Source: Diprion similis (taxonomy: Eukaryota; Arthropoda; Insecta; Hymenoptera; Diprionidae). Taken from it: a stretch of DNA of 64,000 nucleotides. Made by a program: the position numbers and the translations under genes. A model generated the notes under the pieces. The model had not been told where the DNA came from. It did not search any database and worked only from the letters and a program-made list of their open reading frames with translations. Positions within the stretch are counted from its first letter, which is position 1; every line of letters begins with the position of its first letter. The stretch is taken from contig NC_060115.1 in the NCBI RefSeq assembly GCF_021155765.1, forward strand, positions 7,110,493 through 7,174,492, in the 5' to 3' direction. Of this stretch, positions 61,504 through 64,000 are shown piece by piece.

Positions 61504-63470
61504 ATGTTCAAATATCGCGTTAATTATACATGCCGTTCTTTCGTATTGTTTCTAATCATTCAAAACTGTTACGAAAGTACATTTGGCCAAACACAAACCA
61601 TTGTCTTTGCCCAAATGACTATGCAGACACAGCCGCCACCCCCTCCCAGCACCGCAGGTGGATCATTTTTTCTTACTAATACGTTTAAATCCATGCTTTA
61701 ATTTAAAGGAAAATAATGTCGCTAACAATAGTTAATTTAATACAATATGTTAGTTTGATATGCATCGTAAAAAGTACCCTCAACTTGAGTAATTATTGTG
61801 TTTTGAAATATTTAAGCCGGGATGAGTGGCATGTCGTGCAAATGCGTTCCAATGGGCACATGTGCGGCGCCTACTGCAGCCGGAATTGATATACGAATCG
61901 TGAATACGGTACGTCTGACAAATCACAGTATTATATCGACGAGATGATTTGAACAGAGAAGAAAAAAAAAAAAAAAACAGAAGACATTTTATTTTGATTA
62001 ATATATTCAGTCGTTAATTACTCTATTTGCAGGGTTCAACTACCTGTACCAGCGGGCTCCAATATTGCTGCACATCAAGTGGAGATGCTCCGTCTCAAAT
62101 AACTGACGCTACCTGTGGTGTGAGGAAAATTCCTCTGACATCACAAGCCCCAGGAATAGCGAGTTACGGTGCTTATCCGTGGCAAGCTGCCTTATTAATG
62201 CCGGATAATAATTACATAGGGTCTGGCGTTCTCTTGGATTCTAATAACGTTTTGACTGCAGCCCACAAAGTGGCTACACTTTCGTAAGTGACGTTTGCAC
62301 ATGCGAACCACGTACTGACAATAATACAAGGTAATCAATCAATTCTAGTGGTAACTGTTGTTACTTTTCAGAAACAATGGTTTCAAAGTAAGACTTGGCG
62401 AATGGGATGCTCAAAGTTTGTCCGAGAAGTATCCGTACCAAGAATACAACGTGGCCAAAGTATTCATTCACCCCTCGTTTAACGCGCAAAATCTGCAAAA
62501 TGATATTGCAGTTATAAGACTAAGTAGCGCTGTTCCTGTCTCCTCGAGTCCTGGAATAAGTACGATATGCCCCCCTTCAGGAATGCCAGCGGCTCAGACA
62601 AGGTGAAATTTTTTTTACATTTTAGTCTGTTCGACTGAAAACAAGCAGAATAATATCGTTAGAAAAATATGTTAGTTCAAAGTTTTAGAAAATTCTGGCA
62701 GTACGAACGAGTTGTGCCCACGACCAGATTTCATTGTTTAAAGTCTTACTTCCTTCTTACAGATGCTGGGTTTCTGGATGGGGAAAAAATGCTTTCGGAC
62801 CGAATGGTGCTTATCAAAGTATCATGAAAGAAGTTGACGTTCCCATTCTAGACCAAGGGAATTGCGAAAGTCGACTGAGAGGAACGAGACTTGGCCAATT
62901 TTTCAATCTAAGTAGAGACAGTTTTATGTGTGCTGGCGGTGAAGCTAACAAGGACGCGTGCACGGTAATTTCTAGTTTTCTGCACACCTACGATTCGACA
63001 TTTGAAAAATAATTAGAGGGTGATCTGTTTTAATTGATTTCAATGATTCTTACCAGAATGATTGAATTTGCATCAATAATATTCAGACGGAAATTTCTTG
63101 GATTCTGAAGGCTCGAGTATATACAAGATAATTTTTATTCCACGAGCATTGGCGGGAATATCGTAGTTTTCATATAATTTGTAATGCTTCCATTTTCGAA
63201 AATGATTGCCACGAAAACTCGAGTCTAATGCAATTGAAATTGAACCTTATATTTAGACAAAAATTGCAACAGTAATTTTAAGAGAAAACTACTTCGATTT
63301 TTTAGGGTGATGGCGGATCCCCGTTAGTATGCCAAATGCAGGGACAATGGCAAGTTGTTGGCTTAGTTGCTTGGGGAATCGGATGTGCAATGCCGGGTGT
63401 ACCCGGAGTATATGTGAATGTACCAAACTACCTCACTTGGATAATGAGGCAAATAGGTACGGCTGCTTAA
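61504..63470 (+). CDS. Clip-type serine protease homologue, catalytically inactive
   Basis: Six exons: 61504-61657, 61817-61908, 62033-62283, 62372-62602, 62763-62964, 63306-63470, giving 364 residues. A signal peptide (residues 1 to about 28) and a Pro-rich linker precede a clip-like domain with CKCVPMGTC (59-67) and SGLQYCC (89-95). The chymotrypsin fold follows: PWQAALL, TAAHK (His160), NDIAVIRL (Asp210), CWVSGWG and GDGGSPLVC. The catalytic Ser of GDSGGP is Gly313, so no peptidase activity is expected. The Cys normally after the catalytic His is Lys161, losing the usual disulphide. Both traits are known in CLIPA-type homologues that act as cofactors in prophenoloxidase activation. Secretion to haemolymph is inferred. 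AATAAA lies at 63735-63740. Confidence 0.93.
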
Positions 63471-64000
63471 GTTATCCAGTGTGTACCTAGGCAGCAGTGT
63501 TATATTTTCTAAAAATGATCAATCAAGAATTGATTAGAGGCAATGGAAATGTTTCGCTAATTGTGTCAAGGACGATATAAATCGATACAAATTAAATGAC
63601 TGGTAAAATGGAATTCAGTTTATGAACAAACAATATTTTAATGGATAAAACTTATATATTTCTTTATATTTATATAACATTAGTTTATAAATAAGTCTTC
63701 CTAATTTTTATTTACATTTATACCTAACACGCCAAATAAAAAAAGTTAAGTCATCCGTAGATTTAGAAACTCACAGCTCGCATAGTTTGAAATTTTTTTT
63801 GGATAAGATTAAATATCTTATCTTACAACATTGATTATATTGCAAGGAGCATATGTTGTAATAACATATCTAAACTATTACTATTATTATTTGAATAATA
63901 TAATTAAAAAAAACTTGTGTTCATTGTATCATTTGAAAAAATATTGTTATTATCTTTTCTTAACCAAAACTTTTCAACTGGTGCTCTGCAACTAATTTCC
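63471..64000. other. 3' flank of the protease homologue
   Basis: Poly-A signal at 63735-63740; otherwise AT-rich with no recognised feature up to the window edge. Confidence 0.6.

Overview
The window looks like nuclear DNA of an insect. All confidently read genes have short GT-AG introns with conserved phases, and they belong to families typical of insects: a Tsp2A-type tetraspanin, a clip-type serine protease homologue, a large Thr/Pro-rich secreted protein with DUF4758-like modules, two GPI-anchored Ly6/three-finger proteins and a calumenin. The AT-rich background and compact genes would suit a hymenopteran such as a sawfly, but that is inference. No bacterial, viral or organellar operon structure is visible, and no tRNA or rRNA gene was recognised.

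Layout. 1-5.1 kb: an array of a ~156-bp AT-rich satellite, homogenised in the middle and decaying at its right edge. 5.1-14.0 kb: a repeat-rich block with a 3.66-kb tandem duplication (copies at 5982-9213 and 9642-12873). It also holds five copies of a short module with a 46-nt intron-like segment inside a small conserved reading frame. 14-16.3 kb: promoter-like sequence, then five units of a ~232-bp minisatellite with poly-C tracts. 16.3-36.2 kb: mostly gene-poor, with a LINE reverse-transcriptase relic, three or four MITE-like elements and two protein-like relics I could not name with confidence. 36.2-44.3 kb: an eight-exon gene for a ~960-residue secreted matrix-like protein. 44.3-50 kb: a duplicated and decayed area with a tetraspanin pseudogene that keeps an intron, a possible relic exon of the DUF4758-type gene, and a pogo/Tigger-like MITE. 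50.5-53.1 kb: the intact Tsp2A orthologue on the minus strand. 55.3-63.5 kb: the densest part, with calumenin, two convergent Ly6-like genes and a serine protease homologue.

The genes do not form one pathway. Several act at epithelial or extracellular surfaces: Tsp2A at septate junctions, the DUF4758-like protein probably in apical matrix, the Ly6 proteins at the cell surface and the protease homologue in haemolymph. Calumenin works in the ER lumen. Exon coordinates were derived by hand from splice signals and frame continuity. All five main gene models give an uninterrupted frame over every junction.
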